DNA of 64,000 bases, from positions 1-64,000 of the forward strand of contig JAHHHK010000034.1 of NCBI GenBank assembly GCA_019359395.1, written 5' to 3'. Shown piece by piece: positions 46,111 through 55,568 of this stretch (positions are counted from its first letter, which is position 1; each line of letters opens with the position of its first letter). Below the pieces are notes generated by a model, which had not been told where the DNA came from, did no database searches, and saw nothing but the letters and a program-made list of their open reading frames with translations. The translations under genes were made by a program, and so were the position numbers. The stretch is from Komarekiella atlantica HA4396-MV6 (GTDB taxonomy: Bacteria; Cyanobacteriota; Cyanobacteriia; Cyanobacteriales; Nostocaceae).

Positions 46111-48633
46111 ATGATAAAACGAAATAAATGTGTTAATAATCAACACTACCAATTTTTAGCAATAACAGCATTATTAACTAGTAGCTTTTTTCAATTTATT
46201 ACTCCTGTATTAGCTGACGGAACTACTGCGGGTCAATCTATTAGTAACACCGCAACTGCAACCTATGAAGATCCCAATAATCCAGGGACAACCATAAATG
46301 CGACTTCTAACACGGTTACTGTGACTGTAGCGGAGGTTGCTGGTATTACTGTAACGGCTGCTGGTGTCACAGATGCTACTTCTAGCCCTACTAATACGAC
46401 AGTTCAGGTTGGCGATTTACTAATCTACACCTACACTCTGACGAACGTTGGTAATGACCCAACCAAATTTCGTATTCCTAACCAAGCCACAACAACCGGG
46501 CCAGGTATAGTTTCCGGCACATTACCGAATGGTGGTACGCCTAATAACCTGCAATATAGCACTGACGGCGGCACAACTTGGATAAACGTATCTCCAGGTG
46601 GTGTGGATACACCCTCAGTTCCGTCTGGTGGTACTGTGTTGGTACGTGTGCCAATTACTGTACAGAATGGTGCTCAAACCAACGATGTAATTACTGTCAC
46701 CCTTGGTAACACCCCTGGTGATGCTCAAAACCAACTGCGGAGTCCTGATGGGGGTGACGTTTTCACTGTAGATAACGCTGATGGTAGTCCTGGTGAGGTA
46801 GCTGGCCCACCAGTCAACGGTACACGAGAAGCTAGCGCCACCGAGCAAATTAAGGTGGGTTCAACGCTCAAGACCTACGCTTTAGCAACCATTCTCAAAA
46901 TTCGCAGTGGCTATAATAATGCTGGCACGACCGCAATTACAGATGATAAGCTGACTTACGATTTGAGTTTGCGAGTTGAGTCCAACGATCCCACAGGACA
47001 GGGAATTACACCAGCAGCTTTGACGGGTACAAGCATCAATGTTAATGGTGTTGCTAGCACCCATATCTTGGTTTCTGATGCCATTCCTACGGGTACAGAT
47101 TTGGCAGCCGCACCAACTGCACCTCCTGGTTGGCAAACTGTTTATACCACTAGCCCAGTTACGACTAATGCCAATACAGCTAATTGGACTACGACAGTAC
47201 CACCTTTAGCTTCAGTGACTCGCGTTGGTTTTATCAATAATCCAGCTACTATTACTTCCATTGCTCCTGGTACAACAGTAAATGGTTTCTCGATTCAGCT
47301 AGCCGTTGAATCAACTGCAACTTCACCGTTGACTGTTGCTAACATTGCCCAATTGTTTGGTCAAACACCCAGCAGCAATTTCCCAGTATACGACGAATCA
47401 GGCGACCAAAATCCCAGCAACTACGACGGGCCTCTAGGCAATATGACACCTCGTGCGGGTACAGATACTAATGGTGATGGTATTCCCGATACTCTACCAC
47501 CAGCTAGTGTTGATGACGGTTTTATTAATAACCCAACAACTCCAGAAACAGGAGTTGACATCGGCAATAACAATAGCGGTGATGGCACAATAGGCGGTGA
47601 AGCGAACATTTTTACACTACAAGCGGCTGTGGCTTCAGCGATTCTCAACGGGCCGCAAGGTGCACCAGATGCTACTGGGCCATCGGGTCAAACCAACGAT
47701 GATTTCACTAACAAATCTTCGCTCGTTCCGACTGGTACTGCACCTGGTACTAAACTTGACCCGCAATCTGTTGGCTTCACAAACACAATTAAAAATAATG
47801 GTACTAGCCCCGGTAACATCACGATCGCACCAACAGCACCAGCGAATCCTAAAGATTTGCCGAATCAAACTAAAGTGACAGTTACTTATAATAGTCAGTC
47901 TGCTGTCTATACCTACAATCAAACAGCAGGAACGTTTACAATCACTGGCACACCAATTGTGATTTCCAACGTTGCTGCTGGTGCAACCATCAACTACGGT
48001 GTGGAAGTTGATTTACCAAGTAACACGTCCCTGTCAACCGATACTATCCCCGACTACACAGGCGATCAAGAATTTGGCTTCCCAGTTTATATGGTTAGCT
48101 CCATTGATACCAATAACGATAATATACCCGATAGTCAAAACACCACTATTGATCGCGTGTACACTGGCTTCCTAAAACTGTTAAAAGTATCACGAGTCTT
48201 ACAAGGAACTGGGCCAGTAGTTCAGGGGAATGATGGTACTTTCAGCACTGCTCTGAAAAAACCTGCACCAGGAAACATTATTGAGTATCAGATTCAGTAC
48301 ACAAATATTTCTAATGCTCAAGCTGGAACAGGTAATGTGATTTTGAATGCTGACAAGCTTGTGATTACTGAAGATGGTACGCAATCCCCCAATAATTGGG
48401 CACTAGATAACGATAACAATACTCAAATTGATACCAGTAATATTGTTGGCTCAGCTCAAGATTCTGGGGCTGCAACCATCCAATTCTACAGTGGTAATCC
48501 AGCTAGCACCTCTGGCATTGACCAGACTGGAACCACGGTAAACACTGATGTCACCAAATATGTGAATACCGTTACTGGCGCGATCGCACCGGGTATTCAA
48601 AGAACATTTACCTTCCGACGCAAGGTGAATTAG
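46111..48633 (+). CDS. Large exported DUF11-type repeat protein
   Basis: The 840-residue protein has a signal peptide (cleavage near residue 35, ITPVLADG) and a Thr/Asn/Pro/Gly-rich, nearly Cys-free mature part made of beta-sandwich repeats of the DUF11 (conserved repeat) kind, seen as ISNTATATYEDPNNPG, VQVGDLLIYTYTLTNVGNDP and NIIEYQIQYTNISNA. Two DTNxDxIPD motifs (near 450 and 672) resemble calcium-binding loops. The last strand ends in FTFRRKVN. It is probably an extracellular or outer-surface structural protein. It is the first gene of a same-strand cluster with three more DUF11-type genes and a large barrel. Confidence 0.82.
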   Translation: MIKRNKCVNNQHYQFLAITALLTSSFFQFITPVLADGTTAGQSISNTATATYEDPNNPGTTINATSNTVTVTVAEVAGITVTAAGVTDATSSPTNTTVQVGDLLIYTYTLTNVGNDPTKFRIPNQATTTGPGIVSGTLPNGGTPNNLQYSTDGGTTWINVSPGGVDTPSVPSGGTVLVRVPITVQNGAQTNDVITVTLGNTPGDAQNQLRSPDGGDVFTVDNADGSPGEVAGPPVNGTREASATEQIKVGSTLKTYALATILKIRSGYNNAGTTAITDDKLTYDLSLRVESNDPTGQGITPAALTGTSINVNGVASTHILVSDAIPTGTDLAAAPTAPPGWQTVYTTSPVTTNANTANWTTTVPPLASVTRVGFINNPATITSIAPGTTVNGFSIQLAVESTATSPLTVANIAQLFGQTPSSNFPVYDESGDQNPSNYDGPLGNMTPRAGTDTNGDGIPDTLPPASVDDGFINNPTTPETGVDIGNNNSGDGTIGGEANIFTLQAAVASAILNGPQGAPDATGPSGQTNDDFTNKSSLVPTGTAPGTKLDPQSVGFTNTIKNNGTSPGNITIAPTAPANPKDLPNQTKVTVTYNSQSAVYTYNQTAGTFTITGTPIVISNVAAGATINYGVEVDLPSNTSLSTDTIPDYTGDQEFGFPVYMVSSIDTNNDNIPDSQNTTIDRVYTGFLKLLKVSRVLQGTGPVVQGNDGTFSTALKKPAPGNIIEYQIQYTNISNAQAGTGNVILNADKLVITEDGTQSPNNWALDNDNNTQIDTSNIVGSAQDSGAATIQFYSGNPASTSGIDQTGTTVNTDVTKYVNTVTGAIAPGIQRTFTFRRKVN

Positions 48634-48702
48634 ATAGTTTCACCTCTTAACAGAAGCAGGGAAAGATAAATCAGCATTTGAGAAATTTTTGAGGCTATTA
48701 AT

Positions 48703-49266
48703 ATGAACCGTGTTTCTATTGCAGGTATAGGTGCGATCGCACTGATCACAACAGTTCCATTTGTTAGTCAAATACCAGGAGTGGCTGCTTTCTGGCAATC
48801 TGGAAGTGCCATTGCTCAAAATCTTAAAGTTCAGCCGCAATTGCAGTTGCGTTTAGAGGCTCAAAAGCAAGTAGTAGCAAAGGATCAGCAGGGTCAGCTA
48901 AAGATTAGCTGGCAATCACTGTCAGGTCAAGCTGTAGTGCAGCCAAAAGATGTATTGCGTTATACCTTGATTGGTGAAAACAAGAGCGATCGTCAACTTA
49001 AAAACTTAACTCTCAATCAGCCGATTCCTCAAGGAATGCTATACGTGCTGAAGTCTGCCAATATCACCAACAATGCCAAAATTACCTACAGCATTGATGG
49101 CGGACGCAGTTTTGTAGAAAATCCCACCATTAGAGTTACCCTCCCCAACGGCAAAGTGGAAACTAAACCAGCACCAGCGAGTATTTACACCCACATTCGT
49201 TTACTCGTTCCATCAGTGGCGGCGAAGACGACAGTCAAAGCGACTTATCAAACCCAGGTGCGCTGA
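48703..49266 (+). CDS. Small exported DUF11-like protein
   Basis: The 187-residue protein has an N-terminal signal (about 1-40, up to GSAIAQN) and one beta-sandwich domain of DUF11 kind (about 80-187: VVQPKDVLRYTLIGENKSDR and LNQPIPQGMLYV, DGGRSFVENP), ending KATYQTQVR. It follows the 840-residue gene by 69 bases and precedes the 516-residue gene by 88, so it is probably in one operon. With a single domain it might be a cap or linker of the larger surface proteins. Function is inferred only. Confidence 0.77.
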   Translation: MNRVSIAGIGAIALITTVPFVSQIPGVAAFWQSGSAIAQNLKVQPQLQLRLEAQKQVVAKDQQGQLKISWQSLSGQAVVQPKDVLRYTLIGENKSDRQLKNLTLNQPIPQGMLYVLKSANITNNAKITYSIDGGRSFVENPTIRVTLPNGKVETKPAPASIYTHIRLLVPSVAAKTTVKATYQTQVR

Positions 49267-49275
49267 TGAGCTATT

Positions 49276-49312
49276 AGATCCCCGACTGCTTAAAGAAAGA
49301 AGTCGGGGATCT
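49276..49312 (+). other. Intercistronic hairpin
   Basis: A perfect 12-bp stem, AGATCCCCGACT (49276-49287) with AGTCGGGGATCT (49301-49312), lies between two genes of the DUF11 cluster. No T-tract follows, so it may stabilise or process the transcript or attenuate the genes after it, rather than end transcription. Confidence 0.6.
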
Positions 49313-49354
49313 GATATTAACAGAAAATGTAGCGACCCAGAGGAGATATGTTAA

Positions 49355-50905
49355 GTGATTCTTCCTAACAAAAAAAAGCAAACTACTTCTAGTAGGGGCT
49401 GGTGCCGACGGTTAACAGCAACTATTCTTTTAGGAAGTGTTTTGCAAACTACCATACCTACACCAGCGATCGCACAACAGACTAATAATCAGGTTGGTCT
49501 TCAGTCTGTAATCCAATTAATAAATCAAGCTACTTATACTTATACAGATTCTACCAGTAATTATAATTATCAAGGATTTTCTAGTCAGATAAACCTGAGT
49601 CCTAATCCATTAATTGACCCAATAGGGAGGATTTTAGGTTGTGCTGGCGCACTGATACCTGACTATAAAGGTTTTTCAGTTGGTTTATACGAACTGAATA
49701 TTAACGACCCAACAGGGACAGAATTAGGAAAATTGGCTTCTTTGACTCGGACAGAGTTACCCGATATTACTAACAACAATATTCCTGGTGGAAAAGCACC
49801 GAACACTGAGAATAGTAACCCTTACTTCATTACAAATAATCCCGCAGGTATCTATAATTTTCTACTTGATCCGCGTAAAGGTCAGACAGATGCAGGTAAA
49901 ACCTACATTTTTGTAGTTAATCCACCATCAAATTCAATCTACAAGCAACGGCGGCTCAAGATTCAAATAGTTGGTAGTACTAGCAGTGTTAATAACGGTG
50001 TAATTCGATATCTTGCCACCTCCCTGGACGGTCAACCAATCAGTCTTACAGGCGATACCAAAGTAGAGGGCACAGTTGTCTTTGTTCCGAATGCAGAAGT
50101 AGTAGGACTGGACTTATTAGCATTTGAACTTACTACAAATATGTGTCAAGCAAGTCAGGTACAGGTGATCAAAGCAGGCGATCGCGCCACTGCTGAACCT
50201 GGAGATACGGTGATTTACCGCCTGTCTGTGAAAAATCTGGCTGATACTGATTTGAATAATGTAGTTGTCACCGACAACCTACCTTTAGGATTTAACTTCT
50301 TGCCTAAATCTGTGCGAGGTGAACTCGATGGCAAACCAGTTACCATCACCTCGGAACGTAATGGCAACACTGTAACATTTAGTCCAAACATAATAATTCC
50401 TACAGAGAAAGTCCTAAATATTGCGTACGCCGCTCAACTAACGAGTGATTCTCTACGGGGTAATGGTCGCAACAGTGCGATCGTCAATGCCCAACGTGCA
50501 GATAACGGTTTTAGTACCAAAGATGGCCCAGTAACTCACCAGTTGAAAATTCGACCGGGGATTGTCTCAGATTGCGGGACAATCATTGGCCGCGTATTTG
50601 TTGATAAAAACTTTGATGGTGAACAACAACCTGGTGAACCTGGGATACCCAACGCAGTGATTTTTCTGGAGGATGGCAACCGCATCACTACAGATCCTAA
50701 TGGTTTGTTCTCCTTAGCCAATGTCTTGCCTGGAAGCCACACGGGTGTACTAGATCTCGGCAGTCTGCCTGGTTACACCCTAGCGCCCAACCGGAAATTT
50801 CGGGAACGCAATAGCCAATCTCGCTTGGTGCGCTTAGAGCCTGGGGGTTTGGTACGCATGAACTTCGCAGTTACTCCCACCCTCCAGGAGCAAGTCAATA
50901 AATGA
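49355..50905 (+). CDS. Exported protein with DUF11 and SdrD B-like domains
   Basis: The 516-residue protein begins at a GTG (a clear AGGAGAT ribosome site lies 11 bases upstream). A signal peptide (cleavage near 41, TPAIAQQ) precedes an unclassified domain (about 45-265), a DUF11 domain (about 270-395: AEPGDTVIYRLSVKNLADTD and VVVTDNLPLGFNFLP) and an SdrD_B/Cna_B-like domain (about 403-500: CGTIIGRVFVDKNFDGEQQP with a calcium-binding-like DKNFDGEQQPGEPG loop). Such domains form stalks in surface proteins. Its stop overlaps the start of the next, barrel gene by four bases (ATGA), so the two are coupled. Confidence 0.85.
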   Translation: MILPNKKKQTTSSRGWCRRLTATILLGSVLQTTIPTPAIAQQTNNQVGLQSVIQLINQATYTYTDSTSNYNYQGFSSQINLSPNPLIDPIGRILGCAGALIPDYKGFSVGLYELNINDPTGTELGKLASLTRTELPDITNNNIPGGKAPNTENSNPYFITNNPAGIYNFLLDPRKGQTDAGKTYIFVVNPPSNSIYKQRRLKIQIVGSTSSVNNGVIRYLATSLDGQPISLTGDTKVEGTVVFVPNAEVVGLDLLAFELTTNMCQASQVQVIKAGDRATAEPGDTVIYRLSVKNLADTDLNNVVVTDNLPLGFNFLPKSVRGELDGKPVTITSERNGNTVTFSPNIIIPTEKVLNIAYAAQLTSDSLRGNGRNSAIVNAQRADNGFSTKDGPVTHQLKIRPGIVSDCGTIIGRVFVDKNFDGEQQPGEPGIPNAVIFLEDGNRITTDPNGLFSLANVLPGSHTGVLDLGSLPGYTLAPNRKFRERNSQSRLVRLEPGGLVRMNFAVTPTLQEQVNK

Positions 50906-53900
50906 AACCGAGACTGCACCATACAACTACTTTCAAATTGAGGTTCATGGAAAGCGGTGGGAAAACCTTGTTTGTGGCGTTGTCGTCAAACCGCCCAGCC
51001 GCTTGGGGCATAAGACATAGGACATTGGGCATTCAAAAGAGGCACAAAGGCGGGGTACAGAAAACTCTTCTGTGTTGTTCCTTACTTCCTACTTCTCATG
51101 CCCAGAAACCATGCTCCTTATGGGCGTGGTTTTTTATAGGAGCTATCAGCCTCGTTTTGTATCCCACCATAGTCAAAGCAGAAGCCATTGAGAACATGCA
51201 AATACAAACGCCAACTAGCGAAAATCTCTTTTTGACAACATTTTTACCAGTTGAGATTGGTATTGAAAATCAGAAAGATTTTAATAACTTAAGTATATAC
51301 ACTGAAATTACTACTCTCAACAAGCCAATTAATACTGAAATACAACCATTTCAACCAGCAAATAATATCCAGTTGCCTAAAGGCCTAAAGGAAATTGCAG
51401 CAAGGGCTAAAAATAAGCAAAGAATTCCAAGAGAAATACAACCATTTCAACCAGCAAATAATATTCAGTTGCCCCAAGGCTTAAAACAAATTGCAGTAGT
51501 AGCTGAAGATAAACAAAAAATTCCCCTCTCCCCAAACTCAACACCAGTAAAAATCCTGACACCTACAATTGACAGTGTTGTAGATGTAGCAGCTACCACA
51601 GTAATTGTGCAATTTCCCGTTGGTAGTCAGGTGGAATTGCGAGTGAATGGCGAGTTGGTAGACCCTTCTTTAGTGGGACGGACACAGAGCGATGTCAGCA
51701 CTAACTTAGTAACGCAGACATGGTATGGTGTCTCGTTAAAAGAAGGTGATAACACCATCTCTGCACAAGTAGTGGGAACAACAGAACTCCCTGTGACAGT
51801 GCGGATAGCGGTACGAGGAGCGCCACAGCAACTAACTGTAGAAACAGTTGAGTCCCGGATACCAGCTGATGGACGTTCCACGGCTACAATTCGGGGCCAA
51901 CTTGTGGATGCAAGTGGTAATCGCTCTAATCGAGATGCTGTTGTCACCTTGATCCCTTCGGCTGGGGAATTGATTGGAGTGGACTTCAAACCCGATCAAC
52001 CTGGATTTCAGGTAGAGGCGAAAGCAGGACAATTCACAGCTAGTTTGCGATCGCATCTCAAAGCGCAAATCGTCCGAATTCGGGCAATAGCTAATGACTT
52101 AGAAGCCTTCACCCAACTGCAATTTGAAACAGCACTGCGTCCCAGCTTGGTGACAGGGGTAGTAGATTTGCGTTTGGGTGCTAGAGGAACAAATTATTAT
52201 GGAAGTTTTCGTGATTTCCTGCGTCCTGACAAAGATAATAGAACGCAATTGGATTTTCACTCAGCAGTATTTGCGACTGGTGCGATCGGTGAGTGGCTGT
52301 TTACGGGTGCATACAACAGTTCTCGTAGTCTCAACGAAGATTGCAACTGTGATAATCGCCTATTTAAAACTTACCAATTTAGTGAGCAAAACTATCCCGT
52401 CTACGGCGATAGCTCCAAAGTTGATGCTTTAGCTCCTTCAATTGATAGTGTATTTCTGCGTTTTGAGCGTTCATCTCGTATCCCCGGATCTTCTTCTGAT
52501 TACGCCATGTGGGGTGACTACAATACTGAAGAATTTGCTCGTCTATCACAGCAATTTACTTCTATCACTCGCCAACTCCACGGCTTTAAAGCTAATTACA
52601 ACCTGGGAAATCTACAAATTACAGGTTTTTATGGCAACCACTTAGAAGGATTTCAACGAGATACCATTGCTCCCGATGGCACTAGTGGTTATTATTTCCT
52701 CTCTCGCAGACTACTACAACCAGGCAGCGAAAATGTCTTTATCGAGTTAGAAGAACTCAATCGTCCTGGGACTGTACTAGAACGCAAACAGCTGAATAGA
52801 GGGCCAGACTATGAGATAGATTACGATCGCGGTACTTTATTATTCCGCGAACCCCTGCTTCGTACCGATATTGATCAGACTGGACAAGTACTAGTACGTC
52901 GGCTTGTTGTTAGCTACCAATATGACAGCCAAGACTCTGATAGCAATATCTATGCTGGTCGCCTGCAATATAACCTCTCTCGTAACCTCAACTCTGAAAG
53001 TTGGTTAGGAGCAACTTATATTCAAGAGAATCAAGGAGTGCGTGAGTTTCAACTCTATGGCGCAGATGCACTCATCGCTTTAGGTGACAAAAGCAAGTTA
53101 ATCGCAGAATATGCCCACTCTACTAATGATTCTGAATTTATGGGAAAGGTCAGCGGTGACGCCTACCGCTTGGAAGTAGAGGGACAGATTGCCAATGGTA
53201 TTCAAGGTCGTGCCTATTATCGCTTTGCTGATACAGGCTTTGCTAATAATGCCACTATCAGCTTTGTTCCAGGACAAACTCGCTATGGAGCGCAGGTAAC
53301 AGGAAAATTGACCTCAAGCACTAACGTCAGAGTGCAATATGACCACGAAGATAATTTTGGTATTGCACCCCAACCGCTAGACACTTTTGAAGAACTTTTT
53401 GCACCACGTTCTGAGGCGATACCTGGTAGTAAAGTTGATAATTCCTTAACAACAATTACCGCCGGTATTCAACAACGCTTGGGTAGCGCTACCGTTGATG
53501 TGGATTGGATTCATCGTCATCGGGAAGACCGCATCTCCAGCAATGCTCTAAATAGTAATTCTGATCAGTTACGTTCACGCCTTTCAGTTCCCATCGTCAA
53601 GAACCTGACTTTTCAAGCACAAAATGAACTCACCTTATCTTCTGATGCTGATAGTGTTTATCCAGACCGTACCGTCTTGGGGTTAAATTGGGCGGTAATT
53701 CCTGGTGTCAATGTCAGTCTTGCCCAACAGTTTTATACTCGTGGTCAATTTTCGGGTAATTCCATCACCAGCTTGAGTGTTAACGGTGAACACAAACTTG
53801 GGCCCGATACCACCTTGACCGGTCGTTATTCGATTTTGGGTGGTGCGAATGAAATGACTACCCAAGGGGCAATTGGTCTGAATAACCGTTGGTCTATTGC

Positions 53901-54816
53901 TCCTGGGTTGCGGTTGAATCTAGCTTATGAACACGTATTTGGTAGCTTCTTCGGACGGACTGCGACGGGTCAGCAATTTGCCCAACCCTACGCCTTTGGT
54001 CAAGCAGCATCCGCGATCGCATTTAATGGAGGCGATAGCTACAGCGTCGGACTAGAATATAGCGATAATCCGCAGTTTCAGGCCAGCGCTCGTTATGAGC
54101 ATCGCACTTCATCTGGTGGTTCCAACACGGTTATTTCTGCTGCTGCTACGGGTAAAATTTCTCCGGCTCTCACAGCCTTAGTCCGCTATCAACAAGCCAA
54201 CTCTTCCAATCAAAAGCTAACGGGACTCCTGGGAGATACAGTTAACCTAAAGCTGGGTTTAGCCTACCGCGACCCCAACAACGATCAGTTCAATGCTTTA
54301 TTGCGGTATGAATATCGTCAAAATCCCGCTGTGATTCCTGACACTATTCTTTTAGGTACTGGTACGGGTTCTGAAGACCATACCTTCGCTTTAGAAGCTA
54401 TCTATGCACCTAATTGGCAATGGGAATTTTATGGCAAGTATGCCTTGCGTAACAGCACATCTTACTTAGCCAGTGATTTAGCTGGCACTAGTATGGTGAA
54501 CCTGGCACAAATCCGAGCTACATATCGTTTGGGATACAGCATGGATTTAGTGGGTGAAGCTCGCTGGATTGGTCAAGATAACTACACTGAGACAGGTTTT
54601 GTCATAGAAACAGGCTACTATCTTACTCCTAACTTGCGCCTTTCTACTGGATATGTTTTTGGTCAAGTCGATGACCGAGATTTTTCCGGCACACGTTCAG
54701 CAGGTGGCTTCTATTTGGGTTTAACGGTTAAACTCAACGAATTATTTGACGGTTTTGGACAGCAAAAAATTACACCACCCCAGCAACAGGAATCGAAGAG
54801 AACAGAATCAATTTAA
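50902..54816 (+). CDS. Large predicted outer-membrane beta-barrel protein with Ig-like domain
   Basis: The 1304-residue protein has a poorly placed N-terminus: the likely signal (LWAWFFIGAISLVLYPTIVKAEA) is at about residues 73-95, after a segment of intergenic-repeat character. A direct duplication follows (EIQPFQPANNIQLPKGLKEI and EIQPFQPANNIQLPQGLKQI), then an Ig-like region (about 300-410: VESRIPADGRSTATIRGQLVDASG in span) and a long barrel-like region (about 415-1304) with alternating aromatic strands and the motifs YPVYGDSSKVDALAPSIDS and GPDYEIDYDRGTLLFREPL. It should sit in the outer membrane and may export or anchor the DUF11 proteins; this is inferred. Overlaps the upstream gene by four bases. 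Confidence 0.8.
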   Translation: MKPRLHHTTTFKLRFMESGGKTLFVALSSNRPAAWGIRHRTLGIQKRHKGGVQKTLLCCSLLPTSHAQKPCSLWAWFFIGAISLVLYPTIVKAEAIENMQIQTPTSENLFLTTFLPVEIGIENQKDFNNLSIYTEITTLNKPINTEIQPFQPANNIQLPKGLKEIAARAKNKQRIPREIQPFQPANNIQLPQGLKQIAVVAEDKQKIPLSPNSTPVKILTPTIDSVVDVAATTVIVQFPVGSQVELRVNGELVDPSLVGRTQSDVSTNLVTQTWYGVSLKEGDNTISAQVVGTTELPVTVRIAVRGAPQQLTVETVESRIPADGRSTATIRGQLVDASGNRSNRDAVVTLIPSAGELIGVDFKPDQPGFQVEAKAGQFTASLRSHLKAQIVRIRAIANDLEAFTQLQFETALRPSLVTGVVDLRLGARGTNYYGSFRDFLRPDKDNRTQLDFHSAVFATGAIGEWLFTGAYNSSRSLNEDCNCDNRLFKTYQFSEQNYPVYGDSSKVDALAPSIDSVFLRFERSSRIPGSSSDYAMWGDYNTEEFARLSQQFTSITRQLHGFKANYNLGNLQITGFYGNHLEGFQRDTIAPDGTSGYYFLSRRLLQPGSENVFIELEELNRPGTVLERKQLNRGPDYEIDYDRGTLLFREPLLRTDIDQTGQVLVRRLVVSYQYDSQDSDSNIYAGRLQYNLSRNLNSESWLGATYIQENQGVREFQLYGADALIALGDKSKLIAEYAHSTNDSEFMGKVSGDAYRLEVEGQIANGIQGRAYYRFADTGFANNATISFVPGQTRYGAQVTGKLTSSTNVRVQYDHEDNFGIAPQPLDTFEELFAPRSEAIPGSKVDNSLTTITAGIQQRLGSATVDVDWIHRHREDRISSNALNSNSDQLRSRLSVPIVKNLTFQAQNELTLSSDADSVYPDRTVLGLNWAVIPGVNVSLAQQFYTRGQFSGNSITSLSVNGEHKLGPDTTLTGRYSILGGANEMTTQGAIGLNNRWSIAPGLRLNLAYEHVFGSFFGRTATGQQFAQPYAFGQAASAIAFNGGDSYSVGLEYSDNPQFQASARYEHRTSSGGSNTVISAAATGKISPALTALVRYQQANSSNQKLTGLLGDTVNLKLGLAYRDPNNDQFNALLRYEYRQNPAVIPDTILLGTGTGSEDHTFALEAIYAPNWQWEFYGKYALRNSTSYLASDLAGTSMVNLAQIRATYRLGYSMDLVGEARWIGQDNYTETGFVIETGYYLTPNLRLSTGYVFGQVDDRDFSGTRSAGGFYLGLTVKLNELFDGFGQQKITPPQQQESKRTESI

Positions 54817-54823
54817 ACGTTGT

Positions 54824-54852
54824 GTAGAGACGTTGCAATGCAACGTCTCTAC
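54824..54852. repeat. REP palindrome upstream of the RAYT gene
   Basis: A perfect copy of the 29-base palindrome (GTAGAGACGTTGCA...CGTCTCTAC) 26 bases before the transposase ATG. Confidence 0.9.
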
Positions 54853-54877
54853 ATGGCGCAAATTTGGAATTGTAATT

Positions 54878-55465
54878 ATGATCAAACCAAAATTTAAAGG
54901 TAAATATCGCGTAGAGTCTATCCGATTACCAAATCGCAATTATGCCGCCAACGGCTGGTATTTCCTCACAATTTGTACGAGCAATCGCCTGCATTTCTTC
55001 GGGAATATTAATAAGGGTGAGATGCGTTTATCTGCAATTGGAGAAATAGCCCAACAATTCTGGTCAGATATTCCTAACCATTTTGATTACATCTACATCG
55101 ATATCTATGTAATCATGCCCAATCATGTACACGGCATTATTCTAATCGACCGTCCCCAAAATGTAGAGACGTTGCAATGCAACGTCTCTACACAACGTGA
55201 TGCATCATGCAACATTACACAACAACAATTCATGTCTAACATATCTCCTAAAGCAGGTTCATTAGGCGCGATCGCGCGTTCATACAAATCTGCCGTTACC
55301 CGTTGGTGTAGGAAAAATGGTTTTGAAAATTTTGGTTGGCAAAACCGATTTTATGAACACATTATTCGTGCTGATGGTTCTTTAGACCGAATTCGAGAAT
55401 ATATCATTAATAATCCCACCAAATGGGACAAAGACAGAAATAACACTGCAAATTTATGGATGTGA
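54878..55465 (+). CDS. REP-associated tyrosine transposase (RAYT, IS200-like Y1 family)
   Basis: The ATG at 54878 (MIKPKFKGKYRVESIRLPNR) gives 195 residues; a longer frame from 54746 starts inside the barrel gene and is not used. The Y1 transposase core is clear: WYFLTICTSNRLHFFG, the HUH-type motif MPNHVHGIIL (about 87-96) and a late Tyr in REYIINNPTKW (catalytic Tyr in REY). RAYTs mobilise REP hairpins. A REP copy is inserted in frame (residues around VETLQCNVST), lengthening the linker between HUH and Tyr regions. REP copies also flank the gene. It separates the 1304- and 935-residue surface genes. Confidence 0.88.
   Translation: MIKPKFKGKYRVESIRLPNRNYAANGWYFLTICTSNRLHFFGNINKGEMRLSAIGEIAQQFWSDIPNHFDYIYIDIYVIMPNHVHGIILIDRPQNVETLQCNVSTQRDASCNITQQQFMSNISPKAGSLGAIARSYKSAVTRWCRKNGFENFGWQNRFYEHIIRADGSLDRIREYIINNPTKWDKDRNNTANLWM
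55163..55191. repeat. REP palindrome inside the RAYT coding region
   Basis: A perfect copy in frame in the transposase gene. It encodes VETLQCNVST, which is in the linker before the SLGAIARSYKSA helix, and keeps the frame open. Confidence 0.9.
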
Positions 55466-55481
55466 TATTTATACCCCCACC

Positions 55482-55529
55482 GTATAGACGTTGCATTGCT
55501 GTAGAGACGTTGCAATGCAACGTCTCTAC
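55482..55529. repeat. REP palindrome downstream of the RAYT gene, with partial copy
   Basis: A half copy (GTATAGACGTTGCATTGC, 55482-55499) is followed directly by a perfect full palindrome (55501-55529). Confidence 0.88.
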
Positions 55530-55568
55530 TCTTTTTATTACTAGTAGTTGCCAGATGCCAAAAAGTTT

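Noticed and set aside
54746-54877. Upstream extension of the transposase gene
   Set aside because: It would overlap the barrel gene and read through a REP palindrome; the family start fits the ATG at 54878.
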